NCBI RefSeq assembly: GCF_001436225.1
Contig: NZ_AYYO01000010.1
Span: 124,001 to 188,000, forward strand
Reading direction: 5' to 3'
Length of the DNA: 64,000 nt
Source: Lacticaseibacillus sharpeae JCM 1186 = DSM 20505
Lineage (GTDB): Bacteria > Bacillota > Bacilli > Lactobacillales > Lactobacillaceae
The notes under the pieces were generated by a model. That model had not been told where the DNA came from. It did no database searches and saw only the letters and a program-made list of their open reading frames with translations. The position numbers were made by a program, and so were the translations under genes. The stretch's first letter is position 1. Every line of letters starts with the position of its first letter. Shown here piece after piece: positions 63,709 through 64,000 of this stretch.

Positions 63709-64000
63709 CTAGTCCACCTGCTTTCGCATCACGTGCAACCCCAGCCAGTCCCCTTCTTGGCGGCGTTCGACCACCGTGAGACCATTGGCGGTCAACGCGG
63801 CGTTGATGTTTGCCTCTTGTTCCGTGATGATTCCGGACAGTAGTAAGTGGCCGTGTGGTTTCAGCACGGCCGGAATCTGCGCCATGAGCGGCACCAGTAC
63901 CACTGGCAACATGTTGGCGAGTACCAGATCAGCTTGGGCTTGGACGCCGTTCAGTAGGTCGGATGCGATAACGTCAATGTTGTCAACGGGATTGAGTGCG
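63709..64000 (-). CDS. prmA: Ribosomal protein L11 methyltransferase, 3' part
   Basis: The reading frame is open from the right edge and ends at 63709; about 96 C-terminal residues are visible. ...DVIASDLLNGV..ADLVLANMLPVVLVPLMAQIPAVLKPHGHLLLSGIITEQEANI is the PrmA motif region (N-at the substrate site, then LSGI). PrmA trimethylates L11. The start lies outside the window; an internal ATG at 63912 is not the start. Upstream of rsmE as usual. Confidence 0.93.
   Translation of the reverse strand, partial: ALNPVDNIDVIASDLLNGVQAQADLVLANMLPVVLVPLMAQIPAVLKPHGHLLLSGIITEQEANINAALTANGLTVVERRQEGDWLGLHVMRKQVD

Overview
This is a chromosomal window of a low-GC-phylum but GC-rich (mid-50s % by eye, not computed) lactic acid bacterium of the Lactobacillaceae. 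The evidence is a mevalonate gene cluster, rexAB-type AddAB, a PyrR-attenuated pyr operon, T-box leaders in front of glyQS and hisS-aspS, AGGAGG-type ribosome binding sites and the dnaG-rpoD, phoH-ybeY-cdd-era-recO and recU-ponA blocks in Lactobacillales order. A Lacticaseibacillus-like genus is possible but is inference. Nearly everything is core genome. I see no IS element, prophage, CRISPR array, rRNA or tRNA.

Layout. 1-3.1 kb: divergent ypsA (5' end only) and recU-ponA. 3.2-9.8 kb (minus): dinG-ypmB-aspB-asnS-dnaD. 9.9-17.2 kb (minus): addB-addA recombination nuclease. 17.4-20.4 kb (plus): mvaK1-mvaD-fni isoprenoid genes. 20.4-23.5 kb (minus): methyltransferase-like gene, orphan MacB-like membrane protein and rsmF. 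23.6-25.5 kb: small tautomerase and dipeptidase pepD, divergent. 25.6-30.1 kb: an accessory metabolic island, a LysR regulator plus lpdC-lpdB-lpdD (UbiD/UbiX-type hydroxybenzoate or gallate decarboxylase) with a divergent DUF554 membrane protein. 30.1-35.3 kb (minus): dnaG-rpoD, a GNAT gene, trmK and nif3. 35.5-43.2 kb (minus): rpsU-yqeY, phoH-ybeY-cdd-era-recO, T-box-glyQ-glyS. 43.4-45.2 kb: ppsR and a YitT protein. 45.4-50.2 kb (minus): SH3/amidase, T-box, hisS-aspS. 50.3-59.1 kb (minus): pyrR-pyrB-pyrC-carA-carB-pyrF-pyrE with two PyrR leaders. 59.1-64 kb (minus): prmA (partial)-rsmE, small membrane protein, relA, dtd and a HAD phosphatase.

The genes cover DNA replication and repair (dinG, addAB, recO, recU, dnaD, dnaG), translation (asnS, glyQS, hisS, aspS, dtd, rpsU, era, ybeY, rRNA and tRNA methylases), stringent control (relA), UMP synthesis and cell-wall work (ponA, amidase). 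The most useful second looks are: a switch-like structured leader before asnS with mutually exclusive pairings; a hisS-aspS T-box whose specifier reads GACAC (Asp GAC overlapping His CAC); a DnaG primase zinc finger with Val in place of the His ligand; a terminator-like hairpin inside the dnaG-rpoD leader; two related palindromes flanking the lpd LysR gene; and members absent from otherwise conserved operons (mvaK2, pyrD, nth, dgkA).
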